Source of the DNA: Protopterus annectens
Lineage: Eukaryota > Chordata > Ceratodontiformes > Protopteridae
Assembly (NCBI RefSeq): GCF_019279795.1
Contig: NC_056737.1
Span: 39,488,515 to 39,552,514 of the forward strand
Direction of reading: 5' to 3'
DNA length: 64,000 nucleotides
Positions 33,591-43,981 of this stretch are shown in pieces (the stretch's first letter is position 1; each line of letters begins with the position of its first letter). The notes under the pieces are model-generated. The model was not told the origin of the DNA and did not search any database. It saw only the letters and a list, made by a program, of their open reading frames with translations. A program made the translations under genes and the position numbers.

Positions 33591-33693
33591 CAACCCAATT
33601 GTAATGACTGCAACATTGAAACACGATGAACATAGTACAGTTGTGTACCTACCATAAATGTAGATGTTCGTGTGTATTCACTGTTGCAGTCCA
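33591..33693 (+). repeat. Internal complementary region of E
   Basis: Two adjoining segments complementary to the left (22685 onwards) and right (to 34077) ends, meeting at GAACAT|AGTACAG. Confidence 0.88.
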
Positions 33694-33863
33694 GGTTACC
33701 CTCCATCCATCCCCCCTTTTCCTTGCTGGGACTTATCTGTACTTCTCTGTTCTATACAACCTATGTGGTGTATTTGCTTGTAGATGAAGGAAAAGTTGTT
33801 TTTTGGTTATGCATACTTTTTGGCATTAGTGAGCTTACCATTTTAGGGGCACCTGACATCTTG

Positions 33864-34077
33864 GGCAAGAAAAACTGAAGAAAATGGCGTCTGCTGCATC
33901 TTTTATACACCTGGCGCACTTGACGTCAGGGAGGAGGCAACAGCAACCAACGCCAGACCTAGACTTTGGAACTCAGGCCGACTGCGGGTAGCCTGCTAGC
34001 AGGATAACTCAATTCTAATGACTGCAACAGTGAATACACTCGAACATCTACATTTATGGTAGGTACACAACTGTACT
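33864..34077 (+). repeat. Right inverted terminal repeat of E
   Basis: Pairs with 22685-22866. It ends CATTTATGGTAGGTACACAA then CTGTACT. The next bases (TTTTGTGCC) belong to the gag of D. Confidence 0.88.
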
Positions 34078-34078
34078 T

Positions 34079-35791
34079 TTTGTGCCTTGTTCAATGCTCG
34101 AACTATTCATCGTTGGGCTATTTTTGTCACTAAATTCTTTCGCTGTCAATCTCCATATTCCGAAATGGCTTCGATAAGCCATCTGACTATCGATCTTCAA
34201 AAAAAGTAAGGATAAAGACAGAGACAAACCGCATAGGTCCAAAGCTGCCAACGACTCTACCGTTAAGCTAGTCGCCAGTCTGTCGGTACTCAGTGAGATG
34301 CTTTCGCAGCCCCTAACAGATTCGCCGGCCTTCACTGAGACCCATTTGGAGTCCTGTATGCTGCAAGATGCTTCTTCGACTATGGAACCTGCAGATGTCT
34401 CTACCTTGGATGGTTCTGGAGCCGCTTTCTTTGCAGGCACTGGCTTCAGAGGGTGTATTCAGGCCTTCTGATTTTCATATTAAAGCGACGACTTCATTTC
34501 AAACCAAAAATACCAAATTTCTGAGGCCTAAAGTTCGCACTACACCTAGGAAACCTATGACCAAAGCGCATTCTCAGGCCTACATGCCACAAAAGCAAAT
34601 GCTTAGAATGGCTGAAGACCTTATTACTTTAATTAGGGGAAGTCAGCCTTCCCCCCTAAAAGACCAAGAACTGATTTTCCTTCTGATTCTTCAGACCAGG
34701 GTCTGATAACTCTGACCCTTCTGATTACCAGGACGTACCCTTATCTACCTATGAGGATTCTGATGCAGAGGATTCCATTCCCTCTGCTTCCCCATCAGAA
34801 TATTTTTCTTTTGGTGAAACCCTGCATACCCTTAGGGAGCATTTCCGCTGGGAGAGCCAGGACTACTCTCAGTCCAAAAAGAGATTCAGGGAATTTTTAA
34901 ACTTGCGTCAGCACAGGCCTCTAGATATCCCTCCTGTTCCAGAAATTGTAGATGATGACTTCTTGGAATCCAACCTTACCCCTGATACTTTGCCTCCAGC
35001 TCCCAGGAAACCTGATAGGTACTATAGAGTACCTGACTCCCACAAATTCCTCTTTAAGAATCCTGCTGCAGATCCAGAGATAATTTCCCAGGGACTTAAA
35101 GGCATTAAGGCCACAACAGCCGAAAATCCTACCCCTTCGGACAGGGATTTTAGGGCTTTAGACAGATGGGGTAAGAAGGTATACACCTTTGCTACTCTTG
35201 CCATCAGGGCTTTAAATTGCCAGTTTCATATGTTAAAGTATCAGCAACATATTATGGGACGAATTAAACAGAAAATTATGTTGATTCCTGATTGTGCAGA
35301 ACATAAAGATTTACAAGAGTTAATGCATTCTGCTAACCAAGTTGGTAAACATATTTTGCAGTGTGGTTTTGATGCCTTAGAAGCATCTTGCAGGGCTGCT
35401 GTCACTGGGTCTGTTCTTAGAAGGCATATGTGGCTTAAGGAACAAACCTTGCCAGACCATGTCAAAGAAAAATTACTAGATGCACTATTAAACCAAGAGC
35501 GTCTATTTGGCAATAAAGCAGAAGTCGTCCTCAAAAAGATGGAAGAAAATGCTAAATCTATGCAAACTGTTAAAAGATTTCTTACAGGTACAGCCTCCTA
35601 GATTCAGTAGGCATTGGCCTTCAAAACACTGGTCTTTTCCAGTCCCTGCCAGACCTTCTCAGTCCAAACCCAGGGGCAGCAGACCAACAAGACTACAGTC
35701 TCAGGGTATGCACATATCTAAGCAATGTAGTGCACCTACATCCAAAATGGGGAGTAGTAAGCCACCATCATATGGTAAAATCTCACAATGA
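34079..35791 (+). pseudogene. gag: DIRS gag of D, 3' part
   Basis: Continues the 5' piece at 22571-22689. AEDLITLIRGSQPSP is at about 34610, an acidic Ser-rich part follows, and PAPRKPDRYYRVPDSHKFL (about 35000) lies within a 232-codon frame (34903-35601) that includes ALDRWGKKVYTFATLAIRAL and the QVGKHILQCGFDALEASCRA region. A frameshift near 35575 precedes FLQVQPPRFSRHWPSKHWSF and a basic tail to 35791. Several stops and frame changes lie upstream of 34900. Confidence 0.82.
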
Positions 35792-37520
35792 CTTAAGCTT
35801 TGCCCAAGTACTTGCACCTTTAGGAGGGGAAACTTGCCCTGCATGCCAAAAACTGGGAGTACATTACCCAGGACAGATGGGACTTAAACATTGTTTCCCA
35901 GGGATACAGATTCCACTTTCACTCAAACCAGTGGGCAGAGGCCCAAAAGCAAGTGCTTTCTCTTCAGTATCAGGGGTATTCAACCTGTCCCAGCAGAACA
36001 AAGGGAACAAGGCTTTTAATCCAGACTGTTTCTGGTACCCAGAAAAGAAAACTCTCGGCGGCCTATCCTGGATTTGTCTATACTCAACACCTTTCTGGTG
36101 GTTCCAAAATTCAAAATGCTTACTCCAACAGCTGCTTCCTATGCTAGTCAAGGACTCCTGGCTAGCAACCCTAGACTTAAAAGAAGCTAATCTGCACATT
36201 CCCATAAGGGAATCTTGCAGAAAATACCTACGTTTCAGAGCAGGCTTTATGCATTATCAGTTCTCTGCACTTCCCTTTTGCTTATCTACTGCACCCAGGA
36301 TATTCACCAAATGCCTAGCTCAAGCCATTGCATATTACAGGCAGAGAAGGATTCAGATTTACCCATACTTGGACGATTGCCTGATTCAGGCAGACAGTCA
36401 GGAATTGCTACTACAGCACCTGACATTTGTAAAGAGACTTCTAACTTCACTGGGGTACACCATCAACGAAAAAAAATCACATCTGGTACCCAGCCAACAG
36501 ATTGTATTCCTGGGAGCAAGCTTGAACACAACTTCGTAGATGGCATTCCTTACTTCAGAAAAAACAAATTTATTTGACAAACTACTTCAATCTACTGGCC
36601 ACCAAAACCCAGATGTCTGCAAGAAAAATACTGCAAGCCCTAGGGTTCATGGCCTCTTGCATTCTACTAATTCCATATGCAAGACTGCATATGAGGAAAC
36701 TTCAGTGGTACTTTAAAAGTATGTGGTGTCAACATTTTCAGAACCTGGAAACAATGATTCATATCATTCCTTGCCCAAGGACAGAGTTCCTTTGGTGGGC
36801 AGAGGCCTGCTACCACAACAAGGGACTCCCTTTCACTCAACTCCCTGCCACCCAACCCCTAACAACAGACGCATCAGATTATGCATGGGGAGCTCACAAG
36901 GACAATGCATTTAGGGCAAATGGAGCCCAAAGCAAATGCACCTGCATATAAATCAAAAAGAAAGGTTAGCCGTACAGAATGCTCTGACAGCCTTCAAAGG
37001 ACTTATTCTTCCAGGACAACTATTGGTAAAGACAGACAACACCACAGTTATGTGCGAGATAAACAAGCAGTGAGGAACTTATTCCTACCCACTCTGCATA
37101 TTAGCCATGGCTCTGTGCAACACAGCCTTGAGCAACCAAGTGCACCTGCAAGCTCAGTTCCTACCAGGCAAACTAAATTCACTGGCAGACGACTTAAGCA
37201 GAATTCTGATGGACCCACACGAGTGTAAACTGGAACCCAAAATATTCAAGCTTTTAAGGAACAGATGGGGGGGGGGGCACCAGAGGTGGACCTCTTTGCC
37301 TCCCCTCAGAACTATTAGTTGAACAAATATTGCACCAGAACTCCCCACAGCCAAGCTTGGAAAGTGGATGCCCTGTCCTTTACTTGGTAACGCCTCTCAA
37401 TCTATGCCTTTCCCCCTCTGCCCCTCCTAAAGATCAAAAAGGACAAGCCAAGGATAATCCTGATTGCACCAGACTGGCCCCGCCAGCACTGGTACCATCT
37501 TTTGCACAGTCTGACAGTAG
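35792..37520 (+). pseudogene. DIRS RT-RNase H-MT-like region of D (heavily decayed)
   Basis: A deletion in the RT N-terminus joins distant blocks (about 35930). RT blocks: DLKEANLHIPIRESC (about 36170), ALPFCLSTAPRIFTK (Gly of LPFGL changed to Cys, about 36268) and PYLDDCLIQ (36360, catalytic DD kept). A stop lies near 36537; then KILQALGFMASCILLIPYAR (36625), TTDASDYAWGAH (about 36862, RNase H) and, after frame changes, QVHLQAQFLPGKLNSLADDL (37134). The MT-like domain is broken, with a G-run expansion near 37268, and only the IAPDWPRQHWY-like segment (about 37465) remains. No function expected. Confidence 0.8.
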
Positions 37521-37559
37521 TGCCTCCATGGCACCTGCCTCAGACCCCTTCCCTGCTGT

Positions 37560-38690
37560 CCCAGCAGGAGGGCCAGATTTTGCACCCTCAGTTACAGACC
37601 CTGAACCTAGCAGCCTAGTTCATCCCCCAAATTCATCACCAGCAACTCTCAGTAAGCAGGTGCTGTATGTCATTCTTAAGGCAAGGAGGCCTAGTACTAG
37701 GAAGTCCTATTCGAAAAAGTGGAAAAGATACTGTTCCTGGAGCCAGTCTCAGGTGATGGACGTAACTGTGCCCAATTTACCTCATATACTAGATTACTTA
37801 ACAGAAATGCTCCAAAACGGCCTATCCTTTTCTTCAATTAAAGTTCATGCTTCTGCCATCTCAGCTCACTGTAATACCGAGCCACCCCTCTTCTCTCATC
37901 CTCTTGTCAAACAGTTCCTGAGAGGAGCCAAAAATTTAAGACCCCCCAGGAGAGCTTCCACTCCTGCCTCGGACCTTAACTTTGTATTGGAAAAGCTCAC
38001 GCTTCCGCCCTTTGAACCTGCTGTCACAGCAGAGTTAAAATTCCTCTCATGGAAAACAGTTTTACTTCTAGCCATCACTTCAGCAAGAAGAGTGTCTGAA
38101 TTGCAGGCCCTTATGGCCGTGGAACACTTCATTATCTTCCATGCAGACAGGGTTTCCCTCAAGACTAACCCATCATTTATGCCCAAGGTGGTATGTAATG
38201 TGGCTTTAAACCAATCCATTCATTTGCCAACTTTTTTCCCTAATCCTCAGAATATAGGGGAAAAGGATCCTGCACTCCTTGGATGTGCACAGGCAGCTCA
38301 GGTTCTATCTGGACAGGACTAAGCCTTTCAGGAAATCTGACCAGCTGCTAGTCAGCTTTGCTACAGGGGCAGAGGGCAAGGCCATTTCAAAGCAAGCCAT
38401 TTTAAATGGATAGCACACTGCATCCATTTCTGCTACAAACACCATGGGAAACCTACCCCACAGGGGATCAGAACACATTCCACTAGGGCTACATCAACCT
38501 CTACAACATTCCTCATGGGGATCCCTATCAGGGACATCCTGGAAGCTGCAACCTGGAGCTCTGTACACACTTTCACCAAGCATTACCACTTGCCTATCTT
38601 TTCTAAATCCAGAGCTGGATTTGCCACAGCAGTCTTCCAGGGCCTGATTGCCAGCCCTACTGCTTCTGAACTACCTCCACCCATGCTCAG
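37560..38690 (+). pseudogene. DIRS tyrosine recombinase of D
   Basis: The frame 37330-38322 is open for 330 codons and enters the recombinase at about 37660: VILKARRPSTRKSYSKKWKR, TEMLQNGLSFSSIKVHASAI, FLSWKTVLLLAITSARRVSE (first Arg, about 38085). A frameshift near 38255 and a deletion near 38400 follow. The C-terminal part is in 38460-38690, with HSTRATSTS (HxxR, about 38478) and AATWSSVHTFTKHYHLPIFS (Tyr nucleophile, about 38583). Catalytic residues are all present but not in one frame. Confidence 0.85.
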
Positions 38691-38700
38691 CTTTGGGAAT

Positions 38701-38802
38701 CAACCCAAATGTGATGACTGCAACATTGAAACACGAAGAACATAGTACAGTTGTGTAGACTTACCATAAATGTAGATGTTCGAGTATTCACTGTTGCAGT
38801 CC
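38701..38802 (+). repeat. Internal complementary region of D
   Basis: CAACCCAAATGTGATGACTG through GAACAT matches the reverse complement of the left end. From AGTACAGTTGTG it matches the reverse complement of the right end. Confidence 0.88.
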
Positions 38803-38950
38803 TGGTTACCCTCCCTCCAGCCCGCTGACCTCTCTCTACTTCTACCCATCTTTTTTGTTTGGCATATCTTATACCATGGGCATTTGCTTTTTGCTGGGGG
38901 TGTTCCATACCATATAATTGCTTCCTATTTTGGGGGCACCTGACATCTGG

Positions 38951-39167
38951 GGCAAGGAAAAACTGATGTAATGGCATCGGCTGCATGTTTTATACCCCTG
39001 ACGATCTGACGTCATAGAAGAAGCGACAGCATCCGACACAGAAATCCCAAGACTCTGGTATTCAGGCCGACTGAGGGCTAGCTGCAGGCAGATAACCCAA
39101 ATGTGATGACTGCAACAGTGAATACACTCGAACATCTACATTTATGGTAAGTGTACACAACTGTACT
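38951..39167 (+). repeat. Right inverted terminal repeat of D
   Basis: Pairs with 22253-22435 and ends CATTTATGGTAAGTGTACAC then AACTGTACT. Confidence 0.87.
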
Positions 39168-39169
39168 TT

Positions 39170-39507
39170 CTCTTGCAGTCTCTCACTTCCAAGCTGTCGG
39201 GGGAAAAACATTTTCTTGTTAATACCTAGATAGTACAAACTGTAGTCTGTGCCTCATTTATTTTCACTTTAGAGCTGCTGATGCCAGGAACTTCCATAGG
39301 ATTCACTGTCTGCAGCTGAACTCTTTTAACTCCTTGATTGTTTTTCTGTACTTTAGGTAGCATCCTTCTTGTTTCAGTGGCTGTATCTATGTGAGTCAGA
39401 TCTGGAAAGGGGTAGTCGCTGTCTGTAGTATCACTCTGTGGGTCAGCCTTGACTATTAGAGTCTCCAGCATTTTGTCAAGTACTGTATATTGAAGTCTGT
39501 GATGCAC
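39170..39507 (-). pseudogene. Possible L1 ORF1 N-terminal remnant
   Basis: A 93-codon minus-strand frame (39226-39507) is hydrophilic, rich in Thr, Asp and Lys, and continues after a stop towards 39170, where the right end of D lies. No domain is recognised. Its strand and position would suit the missing N-terminus of the L1 ORF1-like remnant that stops at 16753, if the A2-D cluster was inserted into that gene. This is positional inference; chance openness is possible. Confidence 0.25.
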
Positions 39508-40283
39508 ACCTCTAGCTATAATTTACAGGTGCAGGCAACCAAAGACTGTGATTGTTGTTTATTTCATATTCACAGTTTAGGACATTTAAAGTCATGACTG
39601 CTTTATTTGCAGAATAAAATAAGTACATCAGTACTTTAAGTTAATCGTCTCTGCAGTGCATGTAAGCATATTGAAGTCTGTGATATATTAGTTTATATTT
39701 GCAACAGCTATTGCTGAACTGTGCCATTTGTTTACAGAAATTAGTCTTGCTGTTTCTCTGAAATGTTACTGGATCCTTCTGTTCTGTATCCTTGATGCAG
39801 TAGCATGAAGGTCAGTGGCACGAGTAGTTAGACTTCTCAATCAGTAAGGTGCTGTACTCTCATTTGTTCAGTGCTGCTGTGAGGGTGAACCATAGGAAGA
39901 CTGAAAACTGAAGTGGTCATCAGCTGAAGTAAAGGAACTGCTGCTTTCAGGTCTAGAATTAGAGCATTTCAGAGAGATCATCAGAGAAGCTATTGCTGAG
40001 ATTGCAGCACATCCTTCTTTAGATCTGGTTATAATTTCCAGTTATTCAACAGAGGAAAAGGTGAAAAAACCTCCAAAGAGAAGAATTAAGTCTATGAGTA
40101 AGAGCTCATGTTCACCCCCCCTCCCCCGTTCAGTTGATTCAGTTGCTCATTTTTGAGGACAGCAAGTCCATTGTTTTATATTATCATTTTGTCACGGAGG
40201 CAGGCTTATTAGTGTTTTGACAGTCAGTTGTGTGATCACAAGTGTGGGACTGCTGGGCATTTCCTCAGAATGTCTAATCAGTG
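39508..40283. other. Unassigned sequence with a short open frame
   Basis: No family recognised. On the plus strand, about 39912-40157 is open for some 80 codons. It has no ATG near its start and reads GLELEHFREIIREAIAEIA in the helical first half and EEKVKKPPKRRIKSMSKSS in the basic second half. It could be a piece of an unrecognised element or, less likely, a host exon. A C-rich run occurs at about 40113-40128. Confidence 0.3.
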
Positions 40284-40296
40284 GTGTATTGGATTT
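40284..40296 (+). repeat. Target-site duplication of Penelope-like element P1 (left)
   Basis: GTGTATTGGATTT, repeated at 63488-63500. The two copies bracket 23 kb that contains P1 and its nested insertions. Next to each copy, on the inner side, P1 shows a related terminal phrase (CCAAAAAAACT...GTCAGGAAGCACAAAA). Confidence 0.6.
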
Positions 40297-40932
40297 CCCC
40301 CCAAAAAAACTTGGTCAGGAAGCACAAAAATTAGCTGCTTATTCTTTATTTTACTACTTCTGGTACCTTGGCTACACAAGCCTTCTAAGGAGTAAAGCAG
40401 TGAAACTACAGCAGCCTTTTTATATCCTACAATTAATTGTATTAATCCATTTCAATTAATTTACACTAATTACTATTAAATTCATTAACAATTTCAAATA
40501 CAAAATTCAATCCAAACTCAGACTTAAAGGTGTACCCTCCCATATCAGTGTTGAAAAGAAAGAAACCACACTAAATTATCCAAAAATACATATAAAAGCA
40601 CTACAATCTGATGTCTTAATACATTGAACAGTGAAATCATTTATTCTTATCAAAAAATGTAATTATAATAAATGTCAATTTCATTCATTCTCACTATTCT
40701 TTATGTATTAATTCTAAATTTAATCCGCTTTACATTCAAAAGTTTACATATAACCAATTCAGTATTGCACTTTTCCTAACTCTTACTGTTCATAATTTAT
40801 TAATTTAATTACTCATGTATTCATACTTATTACTTGTGAATCCAACAAACCCTTTAAACATCCTAATTTATTTCCAAGTTTAACCCATGTGGAAACAAAG
40901 TGCTTAAATTCACAATGATTTAGTTTCTAACC
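40297..40932 (-). other. 3' untranslated region of P1
   Basis: AT-rich sequence downstream of the GIY-YIG coding segment (minus orientation), ending at the duplicated target site. No further coding blocks. Confidence 0.55.
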
Positions 40933-41403
40933 TTAACAGTCTACGTCTAAATTCATCTCCCCCATATTATGACATCCAAAAGGCTGGGCCAGTACACTGA
41001 ATAAGAAGCTGTCCGCATCTCCCCCATGAACTGTGCAAAAATGCTGGGCCACTGGACTCTCCATTCTTCTATTCCTCACATCACCTAGATGATCTAATAT
41101 TCTTAACCTCACTTTTCTCTTTGTTTGTCCTGTATACCACATTTTGGATGTGCATCCACACCCACTAATGTAGACAACCCCACAAGAGTCACATTTAAAC
41201 TCATTCTTGATCCAAAACATTTTTTTATTAATTACCCAACCATCTACATTTTTAATCTTTTTACATACCTTGCACATTCCACAAAGGAATGCCCCCAGTC
41301 TCTTCCCCACTGTGCTCTGCGCCTTGTGATTCAGTAATTCCCTCAAGTTGCTGAAACGGCCATATGAAAAGATTACTTTATTTGGGAACAAGAAAACATT
41401 CAA
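40933..41403 (-). pseudogene. GIY-YIG endonuclease domain of P1
   Basis: A 156-codon frame, 3' end of the Penelope-like ORF. Cysteine pairs (CGMCKVCKKI, about residues 41-50; CDSCG, about 74) precede the GIY-YIG core: VVYISGCGC then YTGQTKRKVRLRILDHLGDV (about residues 78-110), in which VYI and YTG correspond to the paired 'GIY...YIG' strands and RLRILDH holds the conserved Arg. PVAQHFCTVHGG follows. GIY-YIG nucleases nick target DNA to prime reverse transcription in this class of elements. The first residues include part of the target-site duplication of P2 (VFLFPNK), where the ORF is interrupted. Confidence 0.85.
41378..41391 (+). repeat. Target-site duplication of P2 (left)
   Basis: TTATTTGGGAACAA, repeated at 43337-43350. 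The copies lie within the P1 coding sequence (both encode LFPNK on the minus strand), which shows that P2 inserted into P1. Confidence 0.8.
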
Positions 41404-41530
41404 AAAGTGCCTGTAGCGTAGAGTAAAACACTGAGGTAGTTTTCCAAGCTGAATTTTATTCCAAATACATACAAAACTTCACAGATAAAAAGTACACATA
41501 AACGCCTTTGCAGTACACGTGTTTTCGTCT
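41388..41530 (-). repeat. Terminal repeat of P2, 3' copy (inverted relative to 43163-43310)
   Basis: Contains GTAGAGTAAAACACTGAGGT and TTTTCCAAGCTGAATTTTAT, which recur as reverse complement at 43163-43310 with about 15 per cent mismatch by eye. A hammerhead-like core is discussed in findings. Confidence 0.85.
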
Positions 41531-42080
41531 CCGTAATCAGACTTCCTCAGATGACCAGTGTTACTGTCAATTAAACCATTTATACATTAATTAAAAAAAT
41601 CAACCAATACAGATTGAGCATGAAATTTAAAAAAAAAACAATGACATTTCCACAGACCCAAATTTAATATACAACCTCATGAATATTGCACTTTTCCTAT
41701 TTAAAAATATTCTAAATATAAAATAACTCTCATAATACAATTAAAATATTTAAAATATATAAATAAATGATTTCAGTTATATTTAATGAGTGAAGAATAA
41801 ATATATTGTCATGGACGCATTAAATAAATTAATCATATGCAATATAAAAAAGGAAATATTGCCATCTACTGGCCGAAATTTTAATTACAACCAAAGTTTT
41901 TAAAGTTTTGCAGATCTTAGTTTCAAAAGTGGCAAAATAGACACATAATAATTCAGCCCATGGAAATTGCCTGCATCCAGGGTAACTTGCCACCACAGTT
42001 CCCTAAATTCTATCCTCTCTTCCCATGCCCCCCCCCCCCCTCATATCATTCTTAATCTGTTCCAGAACAAGGAAAGAGAA
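41531..42080. other. P2 3' untranslated sequence
   Basis: AT-rich; no coding block. It lies between the GIY-YIG ORF stop (42081) and the terminal repeat. Confidence 0.6.
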
Positions 42081-43150
42081 TTATGCTTTTGTACAGGACT
42101 TAGTATGTTTATACAAAGCACTGGTTTCCTTCTTTACTGTGATGTAAAATTTGTGTTCGTAGATCCTTCTCCTTAACATTCTTTCGGTTTTCCTGACATA
42201 GAAGGATCTACATTCTGAACAAACAGCCAAATAGACTGTTCCTTTAGTCTCACAATTATAATAGTCTCCACTTTCTCTCCATCTTTTCCTGCTCTCTAGG
42301 TAAATTTTACCCATGTTTATAATGTTCACACATTGAGAGCAGTGCCCACACTTGTATGTCCCTAATCTTCTTTTGTTATGGGTGGGTTTATTACTCCTAT
42401 ACTCAAGTATGTTCTTAAGGCTCAATGAATTCTTATAAACTACCCTAAAAGGGAGGTTAGGTATTTTATCCAGGTCTGAAAGTGCCACAAATATGTTCCA
42501 CTCTTTTTTAAATATTTTTTTGGTGGTGGTATTCAAGGCATTATACTCCAAATGTATTGCTTGTTTATAGGCAGTATTTTCATTATTTTTAATCTTCAAT
42601 GTTTCACTGCCATTAACTTGTTCCTTAAGTCCCTGAATAGATTTAAACCTAGTACCTCTCCCTTTTAATACCTCCCCCTTAATTTTATTTATAAATTCCA
42701 AGAGGTACCCTCTCTCGGTAAACATCTTTTCCAGCAAATTACACTCCATCCGGAAATCAGTATCCAGGCTTGTCATACGACTCCCCCGTTGACCTTTTAC
42801 AATGTTTTTCTTACAGTATGGGGGGTGGGCACTCCGATAATGGAGAAAAGAATTACAAAACGTAGATTTCCTGAAAATCTTAGTTTTAAACTTATTATTC
42901 ATTTTATACACCTCTACATCTAAATATTTTATGCTTTCTTTAGAAACTTTGTGTGAAATTCAGGAACTCAGTGGTACCTTTCATGTAATTCATAAATTCT
43001 ACAAACTTTTCCTTACCTCCCATCCAAAAAATAACTGTCACATGCCGCCCCCATTGCCACTCTTTGAATTTGCTGGTAGAATTCCCCATTGAAACAAATA
43101 AAATTTATAATTTAGTACCATATCCATTAAAGCCACACACAATATTTTAT
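42081..43150 (-). pseudogene. RT C-terminus and GIY-YIG endonuclease of P2
   Basis: From about 43080 the minus strand gives YQQIQRVAMGAA, the RT 'GxAMG' motif. A deletion removes the catalytic Asp box, and a FMNYMKGTTEFLNFT thumb-like piece follows. A frameshift lies near 42940. Then comes a continuous 276-codon frame (42911-42081) with KSTFCNSFLHYRSAHPPYC, a Lys-rich connector, a CGHCSQC pair (about residue 194), and the GIY-YIG core TVYLAVC then FYVRKTERMLRRRIYEH. The Gly of the second motif (YVG) is Arg. With the RT active site missing, the element is not autonomous. Confidence 0.82.
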
Positions 43151-43162
43151 CATTATGAGTTA

Positions 43163-43310
43163 ACTCGAAAATGCGTGTACTGCAAAGGCGTTTGTGTGTG
43201 CTTTTTACCAGTGATGTTTCGTATGAATTTGGAATAAAATTCAGCTTGGAAAACTACCTCAGTGTTTTACTCTACACTACATGCACTTTATGACTGTTTT
43301 CTTGGTGATT
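43163..43310 (+). repeat. Terminal repeat of P2, 5' copy
   Basis: Inverted partner of 41388-41530. Confidence 0.85.
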
Positions 43311-43533
43311 TTAGAGTGCCTTTCCACTGTACTTTTTTATTTGGGAACAAATTACCCACCATTTCATCCCTATAAATTACCAACCGCAACTTATTCACCA
43401 ACTCCCGTAATGTGTCAGTAAAGGGAAAGATTTTAGTTACAAAGAATATAGTCTCTGCTTTTTCTACTACGTTTTCCCCATGAGTATCCTGACAACCCCT
43501 TCTTGGATCATAACTCTTAATCTTATTAACCAC
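43288..43533 (-). pseudogene. P1 RT-to-endonuclease connector
   Basis: An 81-codon frame: VVNKIKSYDPRRGCQDTHGE, then FVTKIFPFTDTLRELVNKLR, which is the 'FVT.yn.....i...i.k.w' connector of Penelope-like ORFs. It ends at the P2 insertion (GNLFPNK, repeated beyond P2). Upstream it continues at 61075, beyond the provirus. Confidence 0.7.
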
Positions 43534-43534
43534 C

Positions 43535-43946
43535 TGTCGAAAGATTTTACTCTTCTAACATATTCTGGAAGAATCACACCAAGTTCTTGTAAGCAAGTAA
43601 AACAGCTTTATTTTACATGCATGGAGACCTGCTACATGATAGTAGTATGCCAGCAGTCTGGCTACTTGTACTTTGAGTTCTGCTTATATAGACCCTCCTG
43701 CACGTACATACACGTAGCACAGAGGACATTCATTAGAAGTGATGGTTTGATTACTTGTTTTTACCAGCCAGTACCACAGTTATTCTTGCACCATTAACTT
43801 TCTTATCAGCAGTTTAAGATTAACTTCTGCATTCCTCAGTGATCAACATTTTCCAGAACATTTCAGTTTGCACGCAGTGAACATTTTTCTGCTTAACCCT
43901 TTATATACAGAATACAGAATATGTTGAACTTCAGTATTTTTCCACA
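43535..43946 (-). repeat. 3' LTR of the provirus
   Basis: 412 bp. On the minus strand a TATA box (TATATAAG, about 43684-43691) and an AATAAA polyadenylation signal (about 43607-43612) followed by a GT-rich stretch are visible, so U3-R-U5 order can be read. It differs from the 5' LTR at three positions, all transitions. Confidence 0.93.
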
Positions 43947-43957
43947 TTTCCCCCCTT
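43947..43957 (-). promoter_or_regulatory. Polypurine tract
   Basis: Minus-strand AAGGGGGGAAA lies immediately upstream of the 3' LTR, the expected primer for plus-strand DNA synthesis. Confidence 0.8.
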
Positions 43958-43981
43958 ACAACATTTTGTATACTGTTTATT

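Larger units (their letters stand above)
22685..34077 (+). mobile_element. DIRS type 2, element E (inserted in D, hosting B)
   Basis: Left part 22685-25552; right part 31637-34077. Inverted terminal repeats 22685-22866 and 33864-34077; internal complementary region 33591-33693. It is inserted in the gag of D at a site reading GATGTT|TTGTGCC. The element's own left end starts ATGTTC, so a few bases of target and terminus are shared, and the exact crossover point is ambiguous by about 5 bp. It is interrupted in RT by type-1 element B. Confidence 0.88.
22253..39167 (+). mobile_element. DIRS type 2, element D (outermost of a three-level nest)
   Basis: The left part is 22253-22689 and the right part 34079-39167. 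The insertion between them is element E. Gag reads across the gap: the left side ends in the Cys/His cluster (to 22689), and the right side resumes with TTGTGCCTTGTTCAATGC, matching the continuation of gag in E (about 23118). Inverted terminal repeats are 22253-22435 and 38951-39167; the internal complementary region is 38701-38802. RT and recombinase are decayed. The net length without E is about 5.5 kb, the same as A2. Confidence 0.88.
41392..43336 (-). mobile_element. Penelope-like element P2 (5'-truncated, internally deleted)
   Basis: Bounded by the 14-bp duplication TTATTTGGGAACAA. It carries a partial RT plus GIY-YIG ORF on the minus strand, and a terminal sequence of about 145 bp present in inverted orientation at its two ends (41388-41530 and 43163-43310). 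Inverted or permuted terminal repeats are a known feature of Penelope-like elements. It belongs to a different subfamily from P1, judging by its connector and GIY-YIG sequences. Confidence 0.78.
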
